Assembly (NCBI GenBank): GCA_029784825.1
Contig: JAFMAU010000056.1
Location: forward strand, 1-12,399
DNA from: Nitrososphaerota archaeon
Lineage (GTDB): Archaea; Thermoproteota; Nitrososphaeria; Nitrososphaerales; UBA183
Length of the DNA: 12,399 bases
Reading direction: 5' to 3'
Numbering within the stretch: position 1 is the first letter of the stretch; each line of letters starts with the position of its first letter. The position numbers and the translations under genes were made by a program. Below are positions 1 to 6,509 of this stretch, one piece after another. The notes beneath the pieces are model-generated. The model saw nothing but the letters and a program-made list of their open reading frames with translations, searched no databases and was not told the origin of the DNA.

Positions 1-932
1 GAAGTGACAGTCTGAGTGGCGGTCGTCGTGGAGGTGACCGTGGTCGGGGTGGTCACGGTCGAGATTGAGGTGCTGACTGAAGTGACGGTGTCGGTCGCGC
101 TCACAGTCTGCGTAGTCGTGTCTGTCGCTGTCACCGTTGTGGTGACGGTCGAAGTGGGGTTGGAGAACGAGGTCGTCGTGGTGGTAGTCGAACCGCCCGA
201 GCTCCAGAGTTCTGTCTTGCTAGAGAGGAGGGAGATGCCCGTCCCGACTGTTATCTCGTCCCTCGGCATCGAAGGGTTCTGCGCCGCGCCCTGGACCCCC
301 CAGACTGTCCCGTAGGAACGGGCGACGGACACGTCTGCCCAGGCGCCAGATTTGAGCACCTGCATTGCCGGGCCGAAGGTGACGGTGGGGAACGAGAACA
401 CGCTCGTGGCCTGCTCCTCTGAGAGAGCGTAGACCGGATAGCTCGAGCTGGACACCGAGGCGCCCATGTCATAGGCCCCGAAGACGGTCCCGTCGAGTGA
501 GAAGGCCCAGGTGGTCCCGGCCTGGAGGTACATGGAGAAGAGATGGGAGCCTGTCGTGACCGACGTGGTCCCAGACGTGAGGACGGTGTTGGTGTTCAGG
601 TTCCAGATCTGATAGAACGCTATGGGGGTGGAGCTGGCGTCGAGGTAGTACCCCACCTGGCCCCACTCGTTGTTGGAGAGGTCGTCGGAGACCCAGAAGT
701 CGAGGACGTTCGGGATGAACTGGCTTATCACTTGTATCGTCCCGCGGACCCCGGTGTTGGGGAGCGCGCTCGAGTCGGTGGAGGACGCCCCGACCCACCA
801 GACGGAGTTGGGAGAGGAAGCATAGGGAGCCGCGACGCCGCGAGGCTGCGCTGGGGGAGGGAACGCCCCTTGGCTGACCGCGAAGAATCCCGCCACGAGA
901 ATCGGCAGGACGAGAAGTGCGAGCAGCTTCAC
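1..932 (-). CDS. Secreted surface protein with Thr/Ser-rich stalk (C-terminus off the left edge)
   Basis: The frame is open from a GTG at 932 to the window edge: about 310 residues are visible and the C-terminus is missing. Residues 2-20 (KLLALLVLPILVAGFFAV) form a basic-hydrophobic signal peptide. Residues 40-245 are an Ala/Ser/Gly/aromatic-rich beta-type domain with motifs such as WWVGASS, FWVSDD and FGAYDMG; I cannot name its family. From about residue 247 the chain becomes nearly pure Thr/Ser/Val (repeated TVTTT and TSTVT), a mucin-like stalk likely to be O-glycosylated. A membrane anchor probably lies beyond the edge, but this is inference. GTG 932 is preferred because an in-frame TGA lies a short way upstream with no ATG between, the signal peptide begins there, and a TATA-like box sits 29 bases upstream. 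The protein acts outside the cell; its ligand is unknown. Confidence 0.8.
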   Translation of the reverse strand, partial: MKLLALLVLPILVAGFFAVSQGAFPPPAQPRGVAAPYASSPNSVWWVGASSTDSSALPNTGVRGTIQVISQFIPNVLDFWVSDDLSNNEWGQVGYYLDASSTPIAFYQIWNLNTNTVLTSGTTSVTTGSHLFSMYLQAGTTWAFSLDGTVFGAYDMGASVSSSSYPVYALSEEQATSVFSFPTVTFGPAMQVLKSGAWADVSVARSYGTVWGVQGAAQNPSMPRDEITVGTGISLLSSKTELWSSGGSTTTTTTSFSNPTSTVTTTVTATDTTTQTVSATDTVTSVSTSISTVTTPTTVTSTTTATQTVT

Positions 933-956
933 GATTTCTGTTCGCGGCCCACTCGG

Positions 957-965
957 GATATATTC
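957..965 (-). promoter_or_regulatory. TATA box of the stalked surface-protein gene
   Basis: The minus strand reads GAATATATC, centred about 29 bases before the GTG at 932. That is the archaeal TATA-to-start spacing, so transcription would begin at or next to the start codon (leaderless). I see no ribosome binding site between them. Confidence 0.55.
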
Positions 966-1471
966 GTCGAGGAGCGTAAGTATAGAATCTGGATATCAAT
1001 CCGGGTAACTACCCTGCCTCCTGGAGTCGTTCGCATCGTGGACCTCGGACCAAAAGGCAAGCCCCTGATCTTGGTTCTCGGGTGGCGCGCTTCGGACTTG
1101 CAACAGACAACCCCTGATTCGCCGGGCCTAATGGGAAGGGTGGCCGATTCTCGATGACGCCAAGAGCGGTCGACCCGGCCCGGCGAGTATGGGGGGTGCC
1201 GATGAAGCCCTGAAAGGGGCGCGATATAGACATGGGAGTTACGGACGTGCGCCCTGGTTACTCGAAGGTTACCTTGCGGTTGTGCACGGACGATGACGGG
1301 AAGACCAACTCCTTGGATTTGGTTTCACAAGAAAAGGAGACACTCGTGACTAGGACGCGCATCATCGTCTTCTGTGCTGGCCGCTCGGTCTCAAGAAAAG
1401 GGCCGGCTCGGGATGCAGCGATGGCTTCACCTTGGGAAGGGCGGTGAAAGGAACTGCCTGGGGTGCGCCTG
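966..1471. other. Gene-poor intergenic stretch
   Basis: This lies between the promoter of the stalked-protein gene and the 3' end of the next minus-strand gene. Small open frames exist on both strands, for example plus-strand ATG 1232 to 1447, which would encode 71 residues. None has a recognisable domain, signal peptide, promoter at archaeal spacing or ribosome binding site. I find no tRNA-like cloverleaf, tandem repeat or insertion-sequence end. It may be an untranslated spacer or a decayed gene. Confidence 0.4.
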
Positions 1472-1486
1472 GGAGAGAGAAGAAAC
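1472..1486 (-). terminator. Pyrimidine/T-rich tract after the 208-residue surface-protein gene
   Basis: About 30 bases beyond the TAG at 1516-1518 the minus strand becomes pyrimidine-rich (TTTCTTCTCTCTCCC). Archaeal RNA polymerase often stops at such T-rich tracts without a hairpin. The run is broken by C residues and I see no strong stem, so the call is tentative. Confidence 0.25.
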
Positions 1487-1515
1487 TGAAGGCGACCCTT
1501 GGCCCTTGAGTTCCG

Positions 1516-2142
1516 CTAAAATGTCGGGAGCATCTTCTTCTTCATTACGAAGAGCGCTGGGACAAGGGCCAGGAGGAGCAGCCCCATTCCCAACGGGAAC
1601 TGCGGGACTGTCGAAGGAGGAGGCAAGTGTGGTGGTGTCCCACCGCAAGCTCCGGAGCCCCCATAGAAGTGGTGGATCTGGTTATGTGTGCTGGGAGTGC
1701 CTTGAATGTCCGGGCTCACAAATATCGGGTGAGTAGAGCAGTCACCAGACAGACCTGTTGCGTTGAAGATTCCGTACCCAGTGGCGTCGCCACTCGAGTT
1801 GGTGTTGAATGTGTCGGTCCCAGTTAACAGTATGAGGTTGCCCGAAGATATGGTGAAAGCAGTATTCGGCGACTGATCATGTAGATGCACCATGATGCAC
1901 ATCTCTTCGCCGTTGCCCACTATCGGGATGACGTTGCTGGGCCCAAGGTTGCCCCCGAATCCGATATTCCCGTCTGAGAAGGTCCCTCCGTTCCAGATCG
2001 TGCTGGTGCAGGTCGAGGTCGCACCGGTCCCCGACACGTCAAAGAAGTTTATCTGTCCTGTCGGGCTATCAGCGAGAGCCGATGACACGGCGGAAACGGC
2101 GAGGAGAGACAAGGCCAAAGCGGCCCATGGCAGCGCTTTCAT
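1516..2142 (-). CDS. Small secreted surface protein with VPQF-type C-terminal sorting tail
   Basis: This encodes 208 residues. Residues 1-24 are a clear signal peptide ending SSALA-D. The mature part (25-175) is Gly/Ser/Thr/Asn-rich with four cysteines (C45, C82, C135, C166), enough for two disulfides, and clustered histidines (H86, H88, H153, H157, H158) that might bind metal; no family is recognised. The C-terminus has a proline-rich spacer (PPPST), VPQFPLG at 179-185, a hydrophobic helix to M200 and a KKK tail. This three-part ending resembles archaeal PEF-CTERM signals cut by an archaeosortase, although the motif reads QF rather than EF; it could equally be a plain membrane anchor. The tail closely matches that of the protein at 2405-3193, so the two tails are paralogous. 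ATG 2142 is supported by the signal peptide and a TATA box 29 bases upstream. Confidence 0.8.
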   Translation of the reverse strand: MKALPWAALALSLLAVSAVSSALADSPTGQINFFDVSGTGATSTCTSTIWNGGTFSDGNIGFGGNLGPSNVIPIVGNGEEMCIMVHLHDQSPNTAFTISSGNLILLTGTDTFNTNSSGDATGYGIFNATGLSGDCSTHPIFVSPDIQGTPSTHNQIHHFYGGSGACGGTPPHLPPPSTVPQFPLGMGLLLLALVPALFVMKKKMLPTF

Positions 2143-2167
2143 GAATATGCGACTCGTTCAGTTTCTG

Positions 2168-2175
2168 ATATTTGA
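2168..2175 (-). promoter_or_regulatory. TATA box of the VPQF-tailed protein gene
   Basis: The minus strand reads TCAAATAT, centred about 29 bases upstream of ATG 2142. This implies a leaderless or nearly leaderless transcript. A palindrome and a GATTCA-containing element lie just upstream. Confidence 0.5.
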
Positions 2176-2181
2176 ATGATT

Positions 2182-2209
2182 TGAAGCCGAGATTCAACCC
2201 CATGAATCC
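2182..2209 (-). promoter_or_regulatory. Upstream element shared with the gene at 11280-12023 (copy 1)
   Basis: By hand alignment, 21 of 28 bases here match 12100-12127 in the same orientation relative to the downstream gene. The shared core on the plus strand is GATTCAACC followed by two variable bases and ATGAA. It lies 7 bases upstream of the TATA-like box of the 2142 gene, where an archaeal activator or BRE-proximal regulator would bind. The function is inferred from position only. Confidence 0.4.
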
Positions 2210-2219
2210 AGGATTCATG
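2201..2219. repeat. Perfect 9-base inverted repeat upstream of the 2142 promoter
   Basis: CATGAATCC (2201-2209), one base, then GGATTCATG (2211-2219): a perfect palindrome around a single central base. It overlaps copy 1 of the shared upstream element and contains TGAATC/GATTCA half-sites that recur upstream of the gene at 3193. It could be a binding site for a dimeric regulator. Confidence 0.5.
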
Positions 2220-2373
2220 CGTCTGGTGGCAAGGCGCCGGGCAGAATCGGAGAGGAGCATCTGGAACAAGCACGGTAGACTCCTCCATGACTTCCACTCG
2301 CTTCCCGACCCCTGTCGCCTTGGTTTGGGGCGGTCGCGCCGGCCAGCCTTGCAGCCCCTGTCCCTGAAGATGT

Positions 2374-2390
2374 CGGAGAAAAAGGAGGAG
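2374..2390 (-). terminator. T-rich terminator after the PA14 surface-protein gene
   Basis: The minus strand reads CTCCTCCTTTTTCTCCG starting about 14 bases past the TAG at 2405-2407. A T5 run inside a pyrimidine tract soon after a stop is typical of archaeal hairpin-independent termination. It also separates this gene from the promoter of the next minus-strand gene. Confidence 0.4.
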
Positions 2391-2404
2391 ACGGCCCTTC
2401 TGTG

Positions 2405-3193
2405 CTACGTCGGGAGCGCTTTCTTCTTCAGCAGAAGCAGCGCTGGAAAGACTGCCAGCATCAGGAGAGCCAGTCCGAAGGGAAACTCTGGTACGCTAGG
2501 TGTTGGAGGTGGGAAGAGCCCCGTGTTAGAACCGATCGCCGCTGGAGTGAAGGCACTGGACGGAACGATGGAGTAGCTTCCGCCCGCGGCCGTGGTCCAT
2601 GAAAGGTCTATCCCTGACTGAGAGTCGCAGGACTCGAAGTAGTCGACTTCGATGGCGTAGGTGCCTGCGGAAGACACGGTGATCTGACCTGTCGCCGAAG
2701 CGGGTGCTTGCAAGCCGTTGCTGTTGACGTTGTCGTTGACCACGAGGTCGGATGGCGAGATCGTGGTGCTTCCTGACGTCGGATTGATGTAGAGCCAGGA
2801 CGCATCGTCAGACGTGAGCTTGAAGTATGTAGTGCCCTGCTGCAGGGTGACGTACCCTGTCCATTCGACGCTGTAGTCGACCTTGTAGAACTGCGTGCTC
2901 CCGACGTAGAAGCCGGGAGACGTCTCGTCCCAGTGGAAGTTGTTGGTGTCGTGATTGATGTTCGGATCTATCTCGGTCGCCGTGGGAGCTGCCGAGGCTG
3001 TGCTCCCCGCAGGCGGCGTCGACTCGGCCGTACACCCTGGCCACGGTAGCATTGTCGCGCCGAAGAAGGTGCCCTTCCAGAACGCGGCATCTAGCCCGTG
3101 GGCCGTGGGAGTTGATGCCATCGCCCCGGACGAGAGCGGGACTGCCAGAAGGAGACCGATGCCGAGGAATGCGAATAGTGCTTGAAATCTCAT
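2405..3193 (-). CDS. PA14-domain secreted surface protein with VPEFP C-terminal sorting tail
   Basis: This encodes 262 residues. Residues 1-27 are a signal peptide (hydrophobic stretch to SSGAMA). Roughly residues 35-215 form a PA14-type beta-barrel domain: FYKVDYSVEWTGYVTL, FKLTSDDASWLYI at 124-136 and a late GTYAIEVDYFE strand are its hallmarks. PA14 domains usually bind glycans or act as accessory modules in adhesins and glycosidases. C54 and C189 may pair. The C-terminus has a Pro-rich linker, VPEFPFG at 234-240, a hydrophobic helix and KKK, like archaeal PEF-CTERM signals processed by an archaeosortase; no archaeosortase gene is in the window. The tail is nearly the same as that of the 208-residue neighbour. 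ATG 3193 is chosen for the signal peptide. The TATA-like box is about 41 bases upstream, so a short leader of some 14 bases is likely. Confidence 0.85.
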   Translation of the reverse strand: MRFQALFAFLGIGLLLAVPLSSGAMASTPTAHGLDAAFWKGTFFGATMLPWPGCTAESTPPAGSTASAAPTATEIDPNINHDTNNFHWDETSPGFYVGSTQFYKVDYSVEWTGYVTLQQGTTYFKLTSDDASWLYINPTSGSTTISPSDLVVNDNVNSNGLQAPASATGQITVSSAGTYAIEVDYFESCDSQSGIDLSWTTAAGGSYSIVPSSAFTPAAIGSNTGLFPPPTPSVPEFPFGLALLMLAVFPALLLLKKKALPT

Positions 3194-3229
3194 CCTTCTC
3201 GTTTCTCAGGATCTGACCCTCTCGCTGCG

Positions 3230-3239
3230 TATTAAATCC
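3230..3239 (-). promoter_or_regulatory. TATA-like box of the PA14 protein gene
   Basis: The minus strand reads GGATTTAATA, about 41 bases upstream of ATG 3193. Transcription would start near 3207 and leave a leader of about 14 bases ending GAGAAGG directly before the ATG. It adjoins TGAATC at 3243-3248, one of three GATTCA/TGAATC half-sites in this upstream region (the others are at 3273-3278 and 3294-3299). Confidence 0.4.
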
Positions 3240-3249
3240 AGATGAATCC

Positions 3250-3586
3250 TAGAGCAACCCACCTGGACCTCGGATTCACCCATTGCGACGCTCTGAATCC
3301 ATAACACCATCAGGCGGGAGTCCATATTTCGGCGCTGGTAGAACGCCGTCGGTCATGCGGGTTCCCGGACACGGCCAGAACTGCCTGCGACTCGAGTCGA
3401 TGGCGCCGCCATTGGCGTGAGAGGGAGTAAGCAGGGCCCTGGGAGCAGCCGTTCCCTCATGGAGCAGCTGGCCCGACCGATTGGGTAGAAGCGATCACGT
3501 TCGTCGCCTGGAGGGGGCCAGGCTCGACCTGCACGTCCCTCCTGCACCTTCCGGTGGAACCCCTTGGCCAAGCTCCTCAGAGAAGG
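3250..3586. other. Intergenic stretch between the PA14 gene and the dehydrogenase gene
   Basis: Two GATTCA/TGAATC half-sites sit at its left end and a 12-base self-complementary run (CGACTCGAGTCG) lies near 3386-3398. Short open frames on both strands lack any domain or signal. There is no obvious T-tract terminator for the dehydrogenase gene that ends at 3587. I see no RNA gene. Confidence 0.4.
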
Positions 3587-6433
3587 TCATCGACCCGGAA
3601 GCTGCCCGGTCCCTCTGCCCACGCCACGGAACGCGAAGCCCGCCCTCGCGGCCGCTTCAGGCAAGACCACGTGCCTCGCATCCACGAACGCCGCATCGCT
3701 CCCCGCGAGCCTGGAGAGCTTCTTCAGGTCCAGGTTCCTGAACTCGTCGTGGGCGGTCCCGACGACCAGGCAGTCGGCACCCTTGGCCGCGGCCTCCAGG
3801 CTCTTCTCGACGCGGAGGCCGAGCGCTTCTTCCCCTTTGAACATCGGGTCGTACAGACGGACCTCGGCGCCCATCTCCCTCAGCCTGGTGACCATCCGCT
3901 CGACGGGGGTAAGTTGAGTGTCTCTAACGTTCGGCTTGTAAGCGACTCCCAAGACCGCAATCCTGGAACCTCTGATTGTCTTTCCAACTTCGTTGAGCGC
4001 TTCTCCCACAAGCTCCACGACATGGTCCGGCATCCTGTCGTTGATCTCCCTCGCCATGCGAATGATATAGGGTATGTTGCCAGCCTTGATACCTTCGGAG
4101 ATGAGGTAGTAAGAATTAGACGGAAGACAATTATGCGTTATTATGCCGTAGCTGGTTGCGAAGGTATGTGCGCCTTCCACCTCCATGTTGTACACATACC
4201 CTTCAAAATCCTCCTCCTGGATGCTCCTGACAAAGGTCGTACCGTAGGAGCCATAGTTCGTGAATGCGGGAGACTTCTTCGTCGTCCGGTAATATGTGGC
4301 CATAGCCGTTGACAGCTTGGGAAGCTCCCCCACGTCATGCTGAAGCGTGAGAAGATCCTGATACCGGGTGATCTCAATGCTGTTGGAGTAGATCTTGGAC
4401 TTCTTTGATAGGGAAGTCCTGCAAGTAGGGAGTAGGCTGAATGCTTGGAGAAGAATCAGGACCCCCTGGAACAGTTCGGTGCTAGAGGTGGCGTAGGTCT
4501 GGGATAGACTAGCGCCGTTCTTTGATATCTCGAGGCTCCCGTCGCCTCTGAAAAGCCCTTGCAGAAATGCCGCGATGTTCTTCCTTGAGGAAAAGAAGAC
4601 CTGTGGAGGTACCTTCTTCGTGTACGAGTCGCGCCCACACTCCAGGACATGTTCCAGCAGAAATGCGAAGACCCTAGATGAGAACAGCAGCGAATGGCTC
4701 CCGTCTCTGACCTCTTCATCGGGCTTGATGCCCCACGATTCGAGAATCGAGCGGCAGTCCTCAATCAGGTCCCCTTCGTGCTCGCCGAACGAAATCTTGA
4801 TGCGTTCACGCGTTCCGCGTTCTTCTTCACTCTCCACGATGCACCCTTCACTTGCGTAATATCCGATTAGGCGCCAGAAGTCTTCATTCATGAAGAAGAC
4901 TGCGGGAACCTTGCAGGCGTTCCCTCTTGCCGTGTAGAGTGCGACCCGTTCGTGCGGTATCGGAGATGGTCTCCACTTTTCGAGAGCGACGAACTTGTCA
5001 AGATACAGATAATCATACCTCGAATAATCAGACCGCCTGCTCATCGAAACACCGAGTAACTTCAGGCCTGACGTGAAATACTCCTGGTGCTCGCGGAGAG
5101 TCGTACGAAGCGGCTTCAACTTCACATCCATCATGAGGCTGTCCCCGGAGGCCTTGAGCTCCTCAATCAGATCTATCGCATTTGGCGAATGAAAGGGGGG
5201 TCCGTAACTGGTCGAGATCGGGACCTCGTCTCCAGGAAGGAGGTCGCGAGCTGCTCGGACGACAATCTCAGACCCTTTCTTCATCAGCATCGGGTGGTCC
5301 GGAGTGACCGTGATTGACCGGTTGGTCGTCAACCGGATTCTCACCATCTTGCCTTTGTACCTCCGCCTTGAGAACCAGGACACTCTGTTGAAGTCTGTCC
5401 GTCTCCCATCAAACGAGAGGGCCTGGAGACGTTCGGTAGGTACAAAGAATTCCGTCTCTCCCCACTTCGACGAGGTCGAGGAACGCTCATCGGCGAGGTT
5501 ATCTACGAATTGGCCGACCGTCGTTACGCGTAGCCCTTTCCGGCCGGTAAGGTAGACAAATTCCTCTCCTGAGACGCATGGGCCGCCCACCCCCAGGCCA
5601 GGGTAGTGGGGCATGAAGTTGTACTTCGAGGCGCAGGCGTTGATCACCTCGATGGAGTCCACCCCCAGCTTCTCGTATAGCAGAGCGAACTCGTTAGCGA
5701 GGGCGATGTTGACGTCCCTGAACAGGTTTTCAGTGAGTTTCACCGCGTTGGCGGTCCTCGGATCCCTCACCCTGACCACCTTCACCCTGAACGCCGACTC
5801 GTACAGGGCGGCGGCAAGTTCGGTCGAAGCCGAGTCGAGTCCCCCGACTATGCGTGGGACCACCCTCATGTTCTCCACGATCTTCCCCGGGTCTGACCTC
5901 TCGGGGCAGCTCACAAGCCCGAAGTCCTCCCCCGCCTTGAACCCAGACGCCCCCTCGAGGATGGGCCTGACCCTCTCTTCGACTATCCCGGGCCCTACGG
6001 TGCTCTCGACGATCACGACGGTGTTCGGCTTCAGGCTCTGACCCACCGTCTTGGACGCGGCGAGGACGGCCGAGTAGTTGGGGGTCTTGGTCTCGTCCAC
6101 CGGGGTGGCCACGCAGATCAGGACGAAGTGGGCGCGGGAAAGTGCGTCTCCGTTCTCGAGGTAAGCCTTCAGCCGGCCATGTTTGACCGCCTCCTCGACG
6201 ACGGCTGGGAGGCCTGGTTCATCCTGCAGCCTGCATCGCCCCTGGCTGGTGTCTTTCACGACGTCCTTTCTGATGTCGATTCCAGTTACGTCCCCCCCGG
6301 CTTCGGCGAGGAGCGCGGCGGTGGGGAGACCGATCCTGCCAAGCCCGACCACCACGACCCTGATCTTGCCCTTCTGAAGGAGGGTCGGGACGTCGGCCGG
6401 GCGGAGCGCAGGTTTCCGCACTTTGCTCTGCAT
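3587..6433 (-). CDS. UDP-sugar 6-dehydrogenase (UDP-glucose/UDP-HexNAc type) interrupted by an intein
   Basis: The precursor is 948 residues; removing the intein (286-768) leaves a 465-residue enzyme. The family oxidises the C6 hydroxyl of a UDP-sugar twice with NAD+ to give a UDP-uronic acid, a cytosolic step for surface glycans. The N-terminal Rossmann domain has VVVVGLGRIGLPTA at 26-39, CVATP at 107-111 and ESTVGPG at 143-149. The central domain has VKLTENLFRDVNIALANE (231-248), with the conserved Lys232 and Asn236. The active-site loop GLGVGGP/CLPSNSYYL is rejoined by splicing, and Cys769 is the catalytic nucleophile. The C-terminal UDP-binding domain starts near 821 (RGSRIAVLGVAYKPNVRDTQ). 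The VGGPCLPSN loop looks more like UDP-HexNAc/ManNAc dehydrogenases than the FGGSCF loop of classical UDP-glucose dehydrogenases, so the substrate is uncertain. It lies 76 bases behind the propeller gene on the same strand. GGGAG about 10 bases before ATG 6433 may serve as ribosome binding site. Confidence 0.93.
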   Translation of the reverse strand: MQSKVRKPALRPADVPTLLQKGKIRVVVVGLGRIGLPTAALLAEAGGDVTGIDIRKDVVKDTSQGRCRLQDEPGLPAVVEEAVKHGRLKAYLENGDALSRAHFVLICVATPVDETKTPNYSAVLAASKTVGQSLKPNTVVIVESTVGPGIVEERVRPILEGASGFKAGEDFGLVSCPERSDPGKIVENMRVVPRIVGGLDSASTELAAALYESAFRVKVVRVRDPRTANAVKLTENLFRDVNIALANEFALLYEKLGVDSIEVINACASKYNFMPHYPGLGVGGPCVSGEEFVYLTGRKGLRVTTVGQFVDNLADERSSTSSKWGETEFFVPTERLQALSFDGRRTDFNRVSWFSRRRYKGKMVRIRLTTNRSITVTPDHPMLMKKGSEIVVRAARDLLPGDEVPISTSYGPPFHSPNAIDLIEELKASGDSLMMDVKLKPLRTTLREHQEYFTSGLKLLGVSMSRRSDYSRYDYLYLDKFVALEKWRPSPIPHERVALYTARGNACKVPAVFFMNEDFWRLIGYYASEGCIVESEEERGTRERIKISFGEHEGDLIEDCRSILESWGIKPDEEVRDGSHSLLFSSRVFAFLLEHVLECGRDSYTKKVPPQVFFSSRKNIAAFLQGLFRGDGSLEISKNGASLSQTYATSSTELFQGVLILLQAFSLLPTCRTSLSKKSKIYSNSIEITRYQDLLTLQHDVGELPKLSTAMATYYRTTKKSPAFTNYGSYGTTFVRSIQEEDFEGYVYNMEVEGAHTFATSYGIITHNCLPSNSYYLISEGIKAGNIPYIIRMAREINDRMPDHVVELVGEALNEVGKTIRGSRIAVLGVAYKPNVRDTQLTPVERMVTRLREMGAEVRLYDPMFKGEEALGLRVEKSLEAAAKGADCLVVGTAHDEFRNLDLKKLSRLAGSDAAFVDARHVVLPEAAARAGFAFRGVGRGTGQLPGR
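4130..5578 (-). mobile_element. LAGLIDADG homing intein inside the UDP-sugar dehydrogenase
   Basis: The intein is 483 residues, precursor 286-768. It starts with Cys286 (CVSGEEFVYL, block A) and ends FATSYGIITHN (block G), with His767-Asn768 directly before Cys769 of the host enzyme. Block B is ITVTPDHPM with the TxxH pattern T377/H380, and block F is VYNMEVEGAH with H756. All residues for class 1 protein splicing are therefore present. Between them lies a LAGLIDADG endonuclease with two motifs: LIGYYASEG (522-530, acidic E529) and LQGLFRGDG (624-632, acidic D631). Both acids are present, so homing activity is plausible. GC counted by hand on sample lines is 28/60 and 32/60 inside the intein against 38/60 and 41/60 in host coding DNA, consistent with horizontal arrival. 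An intein in UDP-glucose dehydrogenase is known from Methanocaldococcus jannaschii; I recall this but cannot verify that the site is identical. Confidence 0.93.
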
Positions 6434-6509
6434 CTGGTCCGCTCCCTATGCTGGCCCAGATGAAGTTGTCGCTGGCTCTTGGAGCGCGTGGTCGATACCC
6501 CTACATCGG

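Noticed and set aside
469..999. Long open frame on the minus strand overlapping the stalked surface-protein gene
   Set aside because: It is Arg/Pro/Gly/His-rich and antisense-like in composition, while another frame on the same strand gives a signal peptide, a folded-looking domain and a Thr/Ser stalk.
1232..1447. Possible 71-residue plus-strand gene
   Set aside because: There is no domain, TATA box at leaderless spacing or ribosome binding site, and the second half is Arg/Gly-rich; chance is likely.
3554..4312. Plus-strand open frame of about 250 residues
   Set aside because: It lies opposite the well-supported dehydrogenase and intein coding sequence and has no recognisable domain.
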